Shown here in pieces: positions 33,827 through 44,852 of a stretch of 64,000 bases of DNA. The stretch lies in NCBI GenBank assembly GCA_023653785.1, contig JAMKCH010011941.1, positions 62,001 to 126,000 on the forward strand, given 5' to 3'. The stretch is from Ophioderma brevispina. Lineage: Eukaryota > Echinodermata > Ophiuroidea > Amphilepidida > Ophiodermatidae. The translations under genes and the position numbers were made by a program. Numbering within the stretch: position 1 is the stretch's first letter; every line of letters begins with the position of its first letter. The notes beneath the pieces are model-generated. The model did not search any database, was not told the DNA's origin, and saw only the letters and a list, made by a program, of their open reading frames with translations.

Positions 33827-35567
33827 GCCCAAGGTGACAACCGATTTCTCCCGCACCCTGAGTCAGGTCATAATCGTTGCACAAGCACCCGCGCATTTGT
33901 CATTGTGCAAAATCATCCACAAAATCTGTTTGTTATGCACTATGTTACGCATGTTGCATTTTGCCAATGTTCCATTGCCAGATTGGTAAATTTTACTGCA
34001 ATATTTTGGAAAACCAATTGAGGGATATGGATATACTCATAGCTCTTAAATGATTCCTACACTCCTAATATAGAAAACAAATGGTGATGACCCCTGTCGA
34101 TCTTGCTTTAGAAAAAAGATATTAGGCCCGAGTGACAGCATGTGGCATCACAAAACTTTTTTTCACTTACTAATTCCAACAAATATTTGTATTTGTTGGA
34201 ATACAATTTGTTGGGGGGGGGGGGTTTCTCACATTGTGAGGTAGTATGGGTATGTGCTGCCCATAAGACCCCATTTTCAGGCTCTTTTTCAGTTCCAGTG
34301 ACCTCCATTTTAGGACCATTTCAGTTCCAAAGACCGTACTTTCCATGTCCAAAGCCATATTCTACCAAATTTTCTTTGAAACACCTAAAAGTAGCTTGAA
34401 ATTGAGGTAAATCGTGGCTTATATTCCAAAATACCTATCCAAAATAAAGTCAAGTACCCCCCAGGTGCTTGTTTTCCTTCATAAATATGCATAAGGGCCT
34501 TCCAAATATGACGATATGCAAAACAAATGTGCCCAAAACTTTGATAATGATGTGCATATGTTCATTATAATACTTTTTGGGCATCTCAAATCTGGTTTTG
34601 CCCTTTCAAGAGAATCCTTGCTTTAAAAAAATGTCTGTGGTTTTGGAACAAAATATTGATAAAATAAACACTATTAACATTACAAAAAGCCTGGAAACAA
34701 TGTTCTCTCTTCACATTCTTGTCATTACCAGTTGTACCTACACATAATGACCAATACAAAATAGATTGAACGTGACTACTGTTGGTGATTTACATTCGGA
34801 TCAATCGCGCAATTATGATAAAAAACAGTGAAGTGGTCCGATACGTCATTAAACGCAGCCATGCTGGAAGCCCTAGTTCCAGTTAAAAGCATTTGATTTG
34901 CCGCTTTGTGTTTTGTCAACATTGTACAACATATTTTTGCTTGCATTCAACTTCCCCCAGACACATTAATGGATGCTATTTTCGGTTGCTATGGTTACTG
35001 TAATTCATTGCTCAGCATTTTGCAATGTCTTTTGTTGATTATTAGATTATGAAATAGATTTTAACATACTTTCAAAGTTTAAGAAAAGTAGACAAGTGGG
35101 CTTCCGATTTGTTGTTTTATCACACCAGAATAACAACTGAGGATTATAGAAATCCCCCGTAGTGGGATTCTGTGGGAAGGAAAATCTTTGCTTTGGTTTG
35201 GAGTAGGGAATACCTCCATTAAGCCTCAATTAATATAGCTTTCTGAGTTGTGGTAATAAAGTATGCATGTAGTAATGAATTTTGTCAGTGCATCACATAG
35301 TCATGTATTTATGACATACATATTTCAAGAAAAATGTCTTTGAAAATTTTGCATTATTAATCTCCTGTATACTGTTGATTAAAACATTGTTGATTAGACT
35401 CTGGTTAAAATGATGAGAGTATACTATATTTTAATTATGTTTCTTTGATCAAAAATTCATATCTGAAAAGAAAAAAAATGTCACTGTGACAATGACGAAA
35501 TAGCAATTTCACCACGCGCATCACAAATATGTCATGCAAATACATCAATATTTGGAATGGCAAATAC
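33827..35567. other. Gene-less interval
   Basis: A G11 run near 34213 and otherwise ordinary AT-rich DNA. The overlapping frames at 34108-34399 on both strands show no recognisable homology. Confidence 0.4.
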
Positions 35568-36070
35568 TTAAAGCGGCACTGGCACATTTTCACAAAATAT
35601 GAAATTTCTTTATTTTGCCCGCAAATTATATTCTAGATCATTGGAAGAATAGAGATATATTTTACACATAAAAATAACATACTCAAAAACAGATAGGGGC
35701 ATTAATAAGAGGCTAAATTAAGGTAATTAAGTTTGCTGTAATTTTAATCAACAAATGTGTCTATTACATGAATTTCATAGACTCGTACTCATTGATATTA
35801 AAACCACAAAGGTCACAAACCGGTCAAACAGGATGCATGCCATGGGAATCAACTCCAGCATGTGTTTTCTTATGTTAAATGCCATTTCTGTCGTCTGCTG
35901 GAGTCATTTCAATATAAAATCATTCTGTTTACCCATAAGGGTGCTGATTTGGTCTTGAAACATTTCGTGTGAGTGCTAATGTATATAAAAGCTTTACAAC
36001 CATGTCAAATTATCAAATTTGAAAAATCTTGAGGGTGCACTATTTTTCAAATGTGCCAGTGTCTCTTTAA
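35568..36070. mobile_element. MITE TTAA-5
   Basis: TTAA (35568-35571) is followed by AGCGGCACTGGCACATTTT; the other end, AAATGTGCCAGTGTCTCT, is followed by TTAA (36067-36070). The body is 495 bp. Imperfect terminal repeats of about 18 bp with exact TTAA flanks make this a piggyBac-type non-autonomous element. Only one copy is seen here. Confidence 0.8.
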
Positions 36071-36442
36071 AAATGCTCTGACTTGTGCAGTTGGTAGAGA
36101 TTTCGGGGAAATATTACACTTTCATATCACACTAATTTAAATGGGGACTGCAATATACAAAAATACTCTTAAAAAAAACAAAGTGTTAGAAGTAGTTGAA
36201 ATTTACTGCAAGTGACATTTTGTACCTAAGGTATATCAATGCTGTGTATACTAAGGAAATTTTTATTCCTTCTTTTTCTTTCATGGTCTTATCTGATCTT
36301 GGCTGATGATGCTTGGTTCATTCCATTCTCCGCTATCATTCTTGGTGGTGAATTAGGTGATGATTTATTTACAATTTTGCTTCAGAAGAAATTAATCATC
36401 TTGGATGGTATTCTGTCAGAGAGTCTAACTTTTACACCATTT

Positions 36443-36645
36443 TTAAGCTAGGATTAGTCCTACATGAGTGGACCTTTTTTCTTTTCTTCCAACATGCTCT
36501 AAAAGTGTGCTGTGACGGGTGAGAAAATTCCTTCATGGAGTACTATTCTGGCCTATCTGAGGAATTTTTTCACAGTTACCTTTACCTTTCACATATTTTG
36601 AAAGGAAAAGGCCACTCATGTTAGGACTAAACCTGGGTCTAAAGT
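36443..36645. repeat. Small inverted-repeat element
   Basis: AGGATTAGTCCTACATGAGTGG at about 36450 (with GACCTTTT inward) pairs with GGCCACTCATGTTAGGAC at 36610-36627. The arms are about 28 bp around 120 bp. Flanks are unclear, with TTAA on the left only. Confidence 0.5.
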
Positions 36646-38267
36646 TGACTCTTCTGACGAGAAACCATCCATTGATTCTAGGAAATCTGCTACTCGTTTT
36701 AATCAACATTTTTATTTATACTTTATTTTTTAAGTAATTTCACCAATGAGGTTCTTCTTTATATTTACTTATATTGACTAATTTATACTTCTTACTGAAA
36801 TTTTTTCATATGGGGTGGGAGGGATAGTGCAATATTTTCTCACATAAGGGGGGTCTAAACCAATCTCAAAATGCATTGCGCTGCACCTACTATACTTTAC
36901 TTTTCTTTCACATTCACCTTAAGATATAATTCTAAAGAATTGTAAAAATAATGTGACCTTTGAAGATCATATCAATAAATCCCTATTACTACTTCAGAGT
37001 GAGTTAGATTAATCGAACCAGTTCTGAAAAAAAAATAAAGATTCATTACCGGAATGATTGATATAAATAAGCATTTTGTATTTTACTATGTGTGTTTACA
37101 AATTAAACGGCTTTCCTTGTAAGTTGGAAGATATGTCAAATCAGCGTTGCAAAAACATTCTGCACATAGAATGTCTCTTCGCAAATGTCATTGGTGTCCC
37201 AGATAGAGCGGTAATGCGAATATAAAGTAATTCTTTGTTTTTGCAATGGTTAAATTCACTGAATTCAATTTCAATGTTGGCGTTTTGGTATCAAAGGAAG
37301 CATTTGATCTCCTTCAATCTTTCCATGTCGCATAATGTGATTTTTCAGTGACGTCAAACACGCAAAATCAATGGAACACATTTTCTAGCTTTTATGCATT
37401 ACGACGGATCATTGTGACGTCAACAAGAGATGATTGTCTACCTAACTTCAAACTTCACATTATAGAAAGAGGAAACTAAGAGAAGAGATCAGTAGCTTCG
37501 GAATTCGGCGAGGCACGCCCAGATGTGTGCCCATCTCTGGCTGGATTAATTTGAGAATCACTGTGTTTGGACACGATAAGAAGAAGAAGTAGCTTCCCAC
37601 AATTCTTGCTTCCCATGAAGGTTTTTGTACAGTAGTCACGTGAATCGTTAGAGACGAAACTATCTTGAAATGCAAGTTTGTGATCAGTACTGTCAATTTA
37701 GCCATGTTTTCATCTGTACCGATTCACTCAGTACCATCAAACCTCCATTGGGAAGCAATGCATTTTGGGAAGCTTACTGATATCTTATTATTTGAATAGA
37801 AATAAAAATATTGAGGAACCAACTTTGGCATTTTCTGTTGTTGCTTATTCCTGTAGTTTGAAATGTGATTCTTAAGTTGTCTAAAACCAGCTACTTTGAA
37901 AATAAGAGCATAGCAAATTCATACTGTTAGTGCATATGCAGAGAGTGTTTTTGAATCAATCTCACAAGCATTGCAAATAAACATATGTGACCTGCTCCCA
38001 CTAAACCCGGATACAGTCGGAAAATTTTCATTTTGGAATAAGCGCAGATGTTGACAATGCGGGAAACCAGCTTAAAATATGTCTCATGTAAACATTGCTC
38101 CTTTCTTTCTTTTGGTGTTCCATGACACAATTCAAAAAAATCAATATATCCTTGAAATTCTTTGTTTTTCATTGATTTTACACAAGTTTATTATTATTGA
38201 CCTCTTTCTCCCAAAGTAAACTCTGGCGACTTTGTCCTGTTTTGTGGGAGCAAGTGTTCAAAAGAAG
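36646..38267. other. Gene-less interval
   Basis: No gene, RNA or mobile element recognised. Frames at 37460-37705 and 37927-38172 on the minus strand are unlike any family I know. Confidence 0.4.
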
Positions 38268-38830
38268 TTTAAGACCACAAGACATTTCATGATCCTGCAA
38301 AAAATTCCTTAAGTCACTGCACTTGGGGGTCAATGAATGTAAAGTCATGGTTTTTATAATGTGTTAAAGGGTCCCGATCGCTAATAGCCGCCTCGTCCCC
38401 AGAAGCCACAGAATTTACCGGAATTGGTCAACATTTTGGTATCAGAATAAAGGCTAACTATTTTTCTCATTTACCCTGTGAAACTTTTGAGGGCCAAAGG
38501 ATGTTTGGTTTGGAAGTTATGAGCGAAAATGTGCTTCATTTTTGGTTGACCAATTATTAATTTACACACGTGTACTCAATGGGGCTTACAAAATCCGTTT
38601 TTAGCTCTCGCATCAAACATAGGATTGAAATATCGGCACAAAACTTTACAGATGGGGTTTGGGCGTGAAGGCCAATCTATCAAGATTGAAACTTCATATC
38701 TTAAATCGGGGATCGGGCCATCCCCCTTTAAGAAAAGGATTTTTTTTGGATCACATGACTTTGGAAGTCAAATTTCCAAAATTGTGTGCATTGTGGATGG
38801 ACTCAAATGTCACTCAATACACCCTCTAGT
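38268..38830 (+). repeat. Repeat R1, copy c, split by MITE TTAA-4
   Basis: The left half, 38268-38367 (TTTAAGACCACAAGACATTTC to GGTTTTTATAATGTGTTAA), and the right half from 38728 (TTAAGAAAAGGATTTTTTTT, then CAAATTTCCAAAATTG and CTCAATACACCCTCTAG) align with the uninterrupted copy at 12544-12740. The interruption falls precisely on R1's TTAA. Confidence 0.85.
38364..38731. mobile_element. MITE TTAA-4, inserted in R1
   Basis: TTAA at 38364-38367 then AGGGTCCCGATCGC; right end GGGATCGGGCCATCCCCCT then TTAA at 38728-38731. The 360-bp body includes GGTATCAGAATAAAGGC, CTATTTTTCTCATTTACCC and GATGTTTGGTTTGGAA. A related fragment is at 61735-61884. The R1 empty site at 12639-12642 has a single TTAA, which proves target-site duplication. 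Confidence 0.9.
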
Positions 38831-39269
38831 GTATAGGCAAACAATTGGAAAAATAACACGGAAAACTTAAAAATGAGACAAATTGCAAAAATACATCTAC
38901 ATCACCAAAATTTATCAATTTATCCCAGCAAACGCTTTCTTTTTGTGCCTAAAATAACCATACGTGGTCATGCAACTTAATTTACAAATGGTTTTGAATT
39001 TGGATTTGTGAGAGATCTTGATGAGTTAGTGACTTTTGATTACTAACAACCTTCGAAAGCTGTGTTGGTATTAAGTACTTGTTCATCTCACAAATCAAGC
39101 CTTTTAAAAGTGCTCAATTTTTGCATAGTAGGGAGAAGTTTCACATTGCACCCTGTTAGAAAAACAGCACATAATTGTATGTCAACTGCAAGAATCGACG
39201 GGGAAAATCACCCTGTTCCCTCTGGAATCTCTACATTTCCACAATTTCTCCGACTGCACAGCCCATTTA

Positions 39270-40460
39270 TCTCCATCAGTAGCAGCATATTAAGCATTCC
39301 ATTCGCGCAAAATGCAACGTGACACTACCAGAACATTGTTATGGCCTGTACGTGACCTGTAGCTCGGTAAATGATTGTCCCTGAGTGCATTTTTGAGTAG
39401 AATATAATAATGTGTTGTGCTAGTTTATAGAGACATATGGTTAAATTCTTCTATATTGTCATAACTTAGGTAATTAGGAGTAGAGCCGAGGTTTTGGGCA
39501 TTGTTATTGGAACCAGTAAGAGAGTGTAATGTCGTATTGGATCCAACTGTAGTGGCTCGCAGATCACATTTTTTGGTTTATTTTGTTGAAAAATTTAATA
39601 TAATGTATTTTCATGACCATGAGCCCAAGCAAGAAAAGCCGCCAGGTGACCTGATAATTATTGGTCATTTGGGAAGTTAGAAAAGCACTTACCAATAATG
39701 GCACTGATATATAGCAAACCAAACCTGCCAACCTCCCCATGTTGCCAAAGGAATTATCCCTATTTTGAACTTTCCAAATTGCAAAAAATAGGGACATCCT
39801 GATTTCTGAAATTTGAAACAATCATGAAATAATTTGCAGTAAAGTCCCCGATATTTTCTGGACCTTGCAGCTCTTCCTGGCAGCTTTAAAAACACTAACC
39901 CCCAGTAACTTCAGGAGACTCACCACTATGTACTCCCTTAGAGGACCTAAATTGGATCAGAAAAATCCCCCAATCCATAAGGGATTTTTGCGATGAGGTG
40001 TTTCGCAGAACATACTATCTGATTTTGGGGTTCTCAATGTTGGCAGGTTTGTATATATCACACTAATATACAAAATCTGTAGTGTTGAAAAGGTGTTGAG
40101 ATACTGTTACTGTTACTCGTGCTATCCTTGTCAAACACACATAGGTAAAACCCCTTGATCAGTGCCTATCCTTTGACATACAGGGCTTGGTCGATCTTAT
40201 ACCATGGCAAACGGTTCCAGCACCTAAGACCGCTCGGCCACCTCCCCCTCCCTGGGGTGTGGTTCCATTTGGTCAAGTACCCATTTGGGCCAGTCCACTT
40301 GGTTCTAATTGCATTTTGTCTGAAAAGGTGGACAGAATAACCTGGGGATTAAAACAAATTGGCGTTATCAGTGGGCGTCTCCAAATCACCCCTTTTTGTT
40401 TCTTTATATTTTCTCACTAATGATAACTTCTAGTGAATCATACAGGACATTGGCTTTTGC
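39270..40460 (+). repeat. ~1.2-kb direct duplication, copy 1
   Basis: From CTCCATCAGTAGCAGCATAT this block is repeated, immediately downstream, as 40461-42510. Differences are mostly one- or two-base indels, many in homopolymers. No protein is credible; the shared minus frames (39564-39821 and 41661-41891) exist because the block is duplicated. Confidence 0.85.
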
Positions 40461-40750
40461 CTCCATCAGTAGCAGCATATTAAGCAATTCCATTTCGCAA
40501 AATGCAACGTGACACTACCAGAACATTGTTATGGCCTGTACGTGACCATTGTAGCTCGGTAAATGAAATGTCCCTGAATGCATGTTGTATTGAATATAAT
40601 AATGTGTGTGCTAGTTTATAGGTGACATATGGTTAAATTCTTTTATATACCTCATATATAGATCCCTGTCATCTGATTGGTTAAAAGTGGAGGCATAAAT
40701 TCAACTAGCTTCAAGAATTGAACCAAAAATGAACTATGCCCTGGGAAGAG

Positions 40751-40776
40751 CGGGCATAGTTCATGAACTATGCCCG
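40751..40776. repeat. Perfect 26-bp palindrome with outer stem
   Basis: CGGGCATAGTTCA and its exact reverse complement sit back to back. An outer pair CTGGGAAGAG (40741-40750) and CTCTTCCCAG (40783-40792) extends the cruciform, leaving a 6-base bulge on one side. Confidence 0.85.
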
Positions 40777-40939
40777 GGACACCTCTTCCCAGCTTAAAAC
40801 GAACTTTTCATCCGTATTATGAGTGTACACATTGAAGCTGGTGTAAGAGATCGCATTTTGCATTTTGACGGATATGCCGAACTGACAGTACGGAGTAAAC
40901 AAAAATGTAGTGCAAGTCTGATCCAGGCTTGGCAAGGAA

Positions 40940-41226
40940 ATGGCTGAATCGCAGGACCTGTATTCATGCTATGAGCTTGAAGATGATCTGAAAGGAATCA
41001 GAGATGCAGCTCATAGGGCTAATACCAAACGGCAGGTAAAATACACCGTGAAGATATTCGAGGATTATAATTTGACACCGATAACGGCCATCTGCAGGCC
41101 GTGTAAAAGTTGCTGAATTCGGAGTTGTACGCATCTTGCCGACAAAAAAATGGCAAGAAGTCCATTACGGTGATCCGTTTTGGACTCCAACATCACTTCC
41201 TCAACACAAGAAAGGTTGATTGCTAA
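40940..41226 (+). pseudogene. Broken fragment of Crypton-derived (KIAA1958/ZMYM/QRICH1-like) protein
   Basis: A frame from ATG at 40940 to TGA at 41116 contains NTKRQVKYTVKIFEDY at residues 31-46. A second frame from about 41110 to 41226 contains LLNSELYASCRQKNGKKS and then ITVIRFGLQHHFLNTRK. Together they follow the N-terminal domain that precedes the tyrosine-recombinase-derived region in Crypton elements and their domesticated relatives: an asparagine/threonine/lysine-rich helix with K-F-W/Y, then FYA-AR-K-G and S-IR-G-R-L motifs. A frameshift with stops lies at 41100-41116, and neither the recombinase domain nor its catalytic residues follow. The fragment is about 95 residues, so it is a remnant. 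Assignment is from motif memory, not a search. Confidence 0.55.
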
Positions 41227-41365
41227 TTCTTCACAAGTTTTGGACCCTAAGTTACACAAAATTGTCATGCATGCAATTGTTATACATAGGCCTGTGTTGG
41301 TATCCTGGCCTAGAATGTCCTTTTAACCAATCAGTTGACAAGAATCTATATATTCGGTATATAAA

Positions 41366-41533
41366 ACAAATATTGACTGCTTTTTATTCGGAGCATGGTT
41401 GAAACTATAGGCCCTCGGTGATCTCGAAACCATACCAGCCCCTCGGCTTACGCCTCGGGGCATAGTATGGTTTCGAGATCACCTTGGGCCTATAGTTTCA
41501 ACCATGCCCCTCATAGCAGTCAATATTTGTATA
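41366..41533. repeat. Long hairpin at the end of the insertion
   Basis: Arms 41366-41434 and 41464-41533 are near-perfect complements: ACAAATATTGACTGCT, CATGGTTGAAACTATAGGCC and GTGATCTCGAAACCATAC, with few mismatches. The loop, 41435-41463, is itself partly symmetrical (CCCCTCGGCTTACGCCTCGG). Confidence 0.85.
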
Positions 41534-42558
41534 CTATATTGTCATAACTTAGGTAATTAGGAGTAGAGCGAGGTTTGGGCATTGTTATTGGAACAAGGTA
41601 AGAGAGTGTAATGTCGTATTGGATCCAACTGTAGTGGCTCGAAGATCAAAATTTTTTGGTTTATTTTGAAAAATTTAAATATAATGTATTTTCATGACCA
41701 TGAGCCCAAGCAAGCCGCCAGGTGACCTGATAATTATTTGTCATTTGGGAAGTTAGAAAAGCACTTACCAATAATGGCACTGATATATATGCAAACCTGC
41801 CAACCTTCCCTGTTTCAAAGGAATTATCCCTATTTTGAACTTTCCAAATTGCAAAAAATAGGGATATCCTGATTTCTGAAATTTGAAACAAATCATGAAA
41901 TAATTGCTAGTAAAGTCCCGAATATTTTCTGGACTCTTGAAGCTCTTCCTGCAGCTTTAAAAACACTAACCCCCAGTAACTTCAGGAGACTCTACCCCTA
42001 TGTACTCCATTAGAGGCCCTAAAGTGGATCAGAAAAATCCCCCATCCATAAGGGATTTTGCGATGAGGTGTTCGCGACACATACATTCTGATTTTGGGGT
42101 TCTCAATGTTGGCAGGTTTGTATATATCACAACTAATATACAAAATCTGTAGTGTTGAAAAGGTTTGAGATACTGTTACTGTGCTATCCTTGTCAAAAAA
42201 CATAGGTATACCCCTTGATCAGTGCCTATCCTTTGACATACAGGGCTTGGTCGATCTTATACCATGGCAACGGTTCAGCACCTAAGACCGCTCGGCCACC
42301 TCCCCCTCCACGGGGTGTGGTTCCATTTGGTCAAGTACCCATTTGGGCCAGTCCTACTTGGTTCTATTGCATTTTGTCTGAAAAGGGGACAGAATAAATG
42401 GGGATTTAAACAAAATGGGAGTTAGCTAGTGGGCAGTTCTCCCAAATCAACCCCTTTTTGTTCTTTATATTTTCTCACTAATGATACTTTCTAGTGAATC
42501 ACGGACATTGCTTGCTCTACATCTGATACTTATTTGGCAAAACAGCAATCCTTTATTC

Positions 42559-42851
42559 TTAAAGGGCATTTTCTGATTCCAACCATTGCATTTATTTATA
42601 GTTCACTTTGACATCCTTGAGAAGAGCTTATTTCCAAAATTTCAGTTCATTTTATTCTTGCATTTTGGTGCTATAAGGCAATGCTAGCTCCATCACAGTG
42701 TCCCAATAGGCCTCGTTTGAGAGACGATCAAATTGGCATGCAAGATTAGGCATACATGCAGTGCTGCGACTAACGGATCAGATGAAACATAAAATTAACT
42801 TTTTAGGCAAGTCGGGCGGACGATGCTGTGGATCATGAAATGCCCCTTTAA
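42559..42851. mobile_element. MITE TTAA-3, copy 1
   Basis: TTAA at 42559-42562 then AGGGCATTTTCTGATTCC; right end GGATCATGAAATGCCCCT then TTAA at 42848-42851. The body is 285 bp. The ends match those of the 44.3-kb copy, while the interiors have diverged or differ by deletion. Confidence 0.85.
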
Positions 42852-44300
42852 AGCAACTTTGAGCACCTGCACAATACATTTGCTAATTTGCTCTCCTGTG
42901 GAGTGTCTGTTAATTTCAAGCGTTGCTTTTGTGACATCACGGAATGAAGCGCGAATGCCACAGTTCATGAAACCACTTAGATAAGTTTGTCATTCGATTC
43001 TAACTCAGTTACTTTGTTTCTATATAACGCACTTAAAATATCAAATTTTCTGTGTGTACAGATCATGAGGACCCCTGAATTAGACCACATGGCTCACTGT
43101 TCCATTTCTCATACTAGACCTCATTTCCTGGCCCCGATGCAGTTTTATCATAACATTGTATTGCACATCTATGTGCTAGGCAAATTGATATTTTTGTAAC
43201 CACCACTACCAGTGACATCGAACGTCAGCCGTGCATACACGGCATAGGCAACGAGATGAGTTCGTAATCAAACCAACTCCCGATTCGTAAACACTGAATG
43301 TTACCATTGCACAACTCGATGCATATTCTGTCAATACGTGATCCCATCGCAAATCTAACCATCATTTTGTGAATAACTGTATTGATCACGAGAAATGGAC
43401 CGAAATAACGGGCATGTGCGCTGCTGTAGGAGAGAGGAGTGATAAAAGTACTTGAGTCATGTGCTGTAAAGGGTGTTACTAAGAAGGTAATTTTGACACT
43501 CTAAATATCACACTGGAGCTATTGCCAAGCCAGTTTATTTTTTAGGATGGTCCAAGTAAATGATTCCTTCCACTTGATGCAGACAAATGCTCTTTAAAAA
43601 TTAGATATTTTGTGAGGGTAATATTCACATTTTGAAATCATGTTTGACCTTTTAGGGATTAATTGCATCTTACACAGACCTAATCACATTTTACCATGTG
43701 GGCACAACTGGCTAATCTGATTGGCTAATTACATCATGTATTACTCTATTAATAACCAATCAGAGACCTGGTAAGAAAAGCTTAAATATGAATACAGATG
43801 TATAGATCTATTTTGATTGGCTACATAGGTTATATAATGTTTTATTATGTAAAGCGTGCCTGTAGTCGGGATTTGGGTTTGGATTTTGATTTTTCAAAAG
43901 GGGAGGGGGGAGTTGAAAAATCTGTCAAGAATGCGATAAAATCACTTGTATATTGGTAGGAGGAATATTTTGAAAAATCACTAGAAAGTATGATTAATCA
44001 CCTTCTGTGCCCCCAAAATCACTTTTTGGGGAATTTTTTTCTCTATGTGCGATTGGAAGGGGGTCTTCACATTGCCGCAAATAGCTATCATTTTGTATTT
44101 ACTTTAGTTGATGTGATGTACAGATTGTGATTCTGCTGCCTGATTGTTCAATTAATGCTCTTCCAATTTGCTCTCTAGAATGAAAGATTACCTGTAGAAG
44201 TGAATGATAAAGTCAACAAAATAACGCTTTGCAATAAAATTACTTGTTGAAATGACTTTGTACATAATTATCATCAACAATGGTATTTTGCAGCTGTATC
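42852..44300. other. Gene-less interval
   Basis: Contains CTGATTGGCT and ATAACCAATCAGA (43710-43770), a weak relative of the repeat at 13408. The frame 42987-43199 is unrecognised. No other structure. Confidence 0.4.
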
Positions 44301-44646
44301 TTAAAGGGGCATTTCGTGATCCACAGCCTCGTCCCCCCGATTTACCTAAAATATGTTGAGATTTTTATATCATCTGAACCGTTAGCCTTAGTAATCCATG
44401 TGTGCCGAATCTTACGTGCAAATTCGGTCGCATCTGTAAGAAATTCGCAAGTTTGTATTTTCTGTCCGTAAACAGACAGAAATTACAGCACAGTAGCCTA
44501 TGGGACCGTGGGAAACGAGCAATTGCTCATAACACAAAACCGCAAGATCGGGATCAGCTCAAATTTTGAGAATAAGGTTTTCTCAAGGATATCTAGTGAT
44601 CAATGAATAAAACAGAAGGTGCTGAAATCACGAAATGCACCTTTAA
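44301..44646. mobile_element. MITE TTAA-3, copy 2
   Basis: TTAA at 44301-44304 then AGGGGCATTTCGTGATCC; right end ATCACGAAATGCACCT then TTAA at 44643-44646. The 338-bp body includes TATTTTCTGTCCGTAAAC, GCAATTGCTCATAACAC and GGATATCTAGTGATCA, shared with the decayed remnant at 6700-6890. Confidence 0.9.
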
Positions 44647-44852
44647 GGAGATATTTGTAAATCGGATCAAAGATAATTAAGAATGACAAAACTTTTAGCA
44701 CTCCGTAGAGAATTCCTGGCAATTTTTTTTTTGTGGCAGTTACAGTGAGTATGTATGCCAAATTCAACAACTCCTGACTGACAGACTTTACTGAAGCTGG
44801 CACGTATTAACTTAGCTTTCTGTTATCAATATACTTACTACAGCCACTTTTT

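Larger units (their letters stand above)
40650..41533. mobile_element. Insertion present only in the second duplicate
   Basis: Absent from copy 1 at about 39455, where ATTCTTCTATATTGTC is continuous. Borders read TTTTATATAC on the left and GTATACTATATTG on the right, compatible with a TATA-type short duplication but not decisive. Inside are a perfect 26-bp palindrome, a fragment of a Crypton-like protein and a terminal long hairpin. Superfamily unknown. Confidence 0.7.
40461..42510 (+). repeat. ~1.2-kb direct duplication, copy 2 (with ~0.88-kb insertion)
   Basis: Homology begins exactly where copy 1 ends, continues to about 40650, is interrupted until about 41533, and resumes with TATATTGTCATAACTTAGG. 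It ends near 42510. Tandem duplication or two haplotypes placed in series would both give this arrangement. Confidence 0.85.

Noticed and set aside
40155..40420. Proline-rich frames as gene (also 42215-42397)
   Set aside because: Both are in the 1.2-kb duplication and the second copy breaks the frame by small indels.
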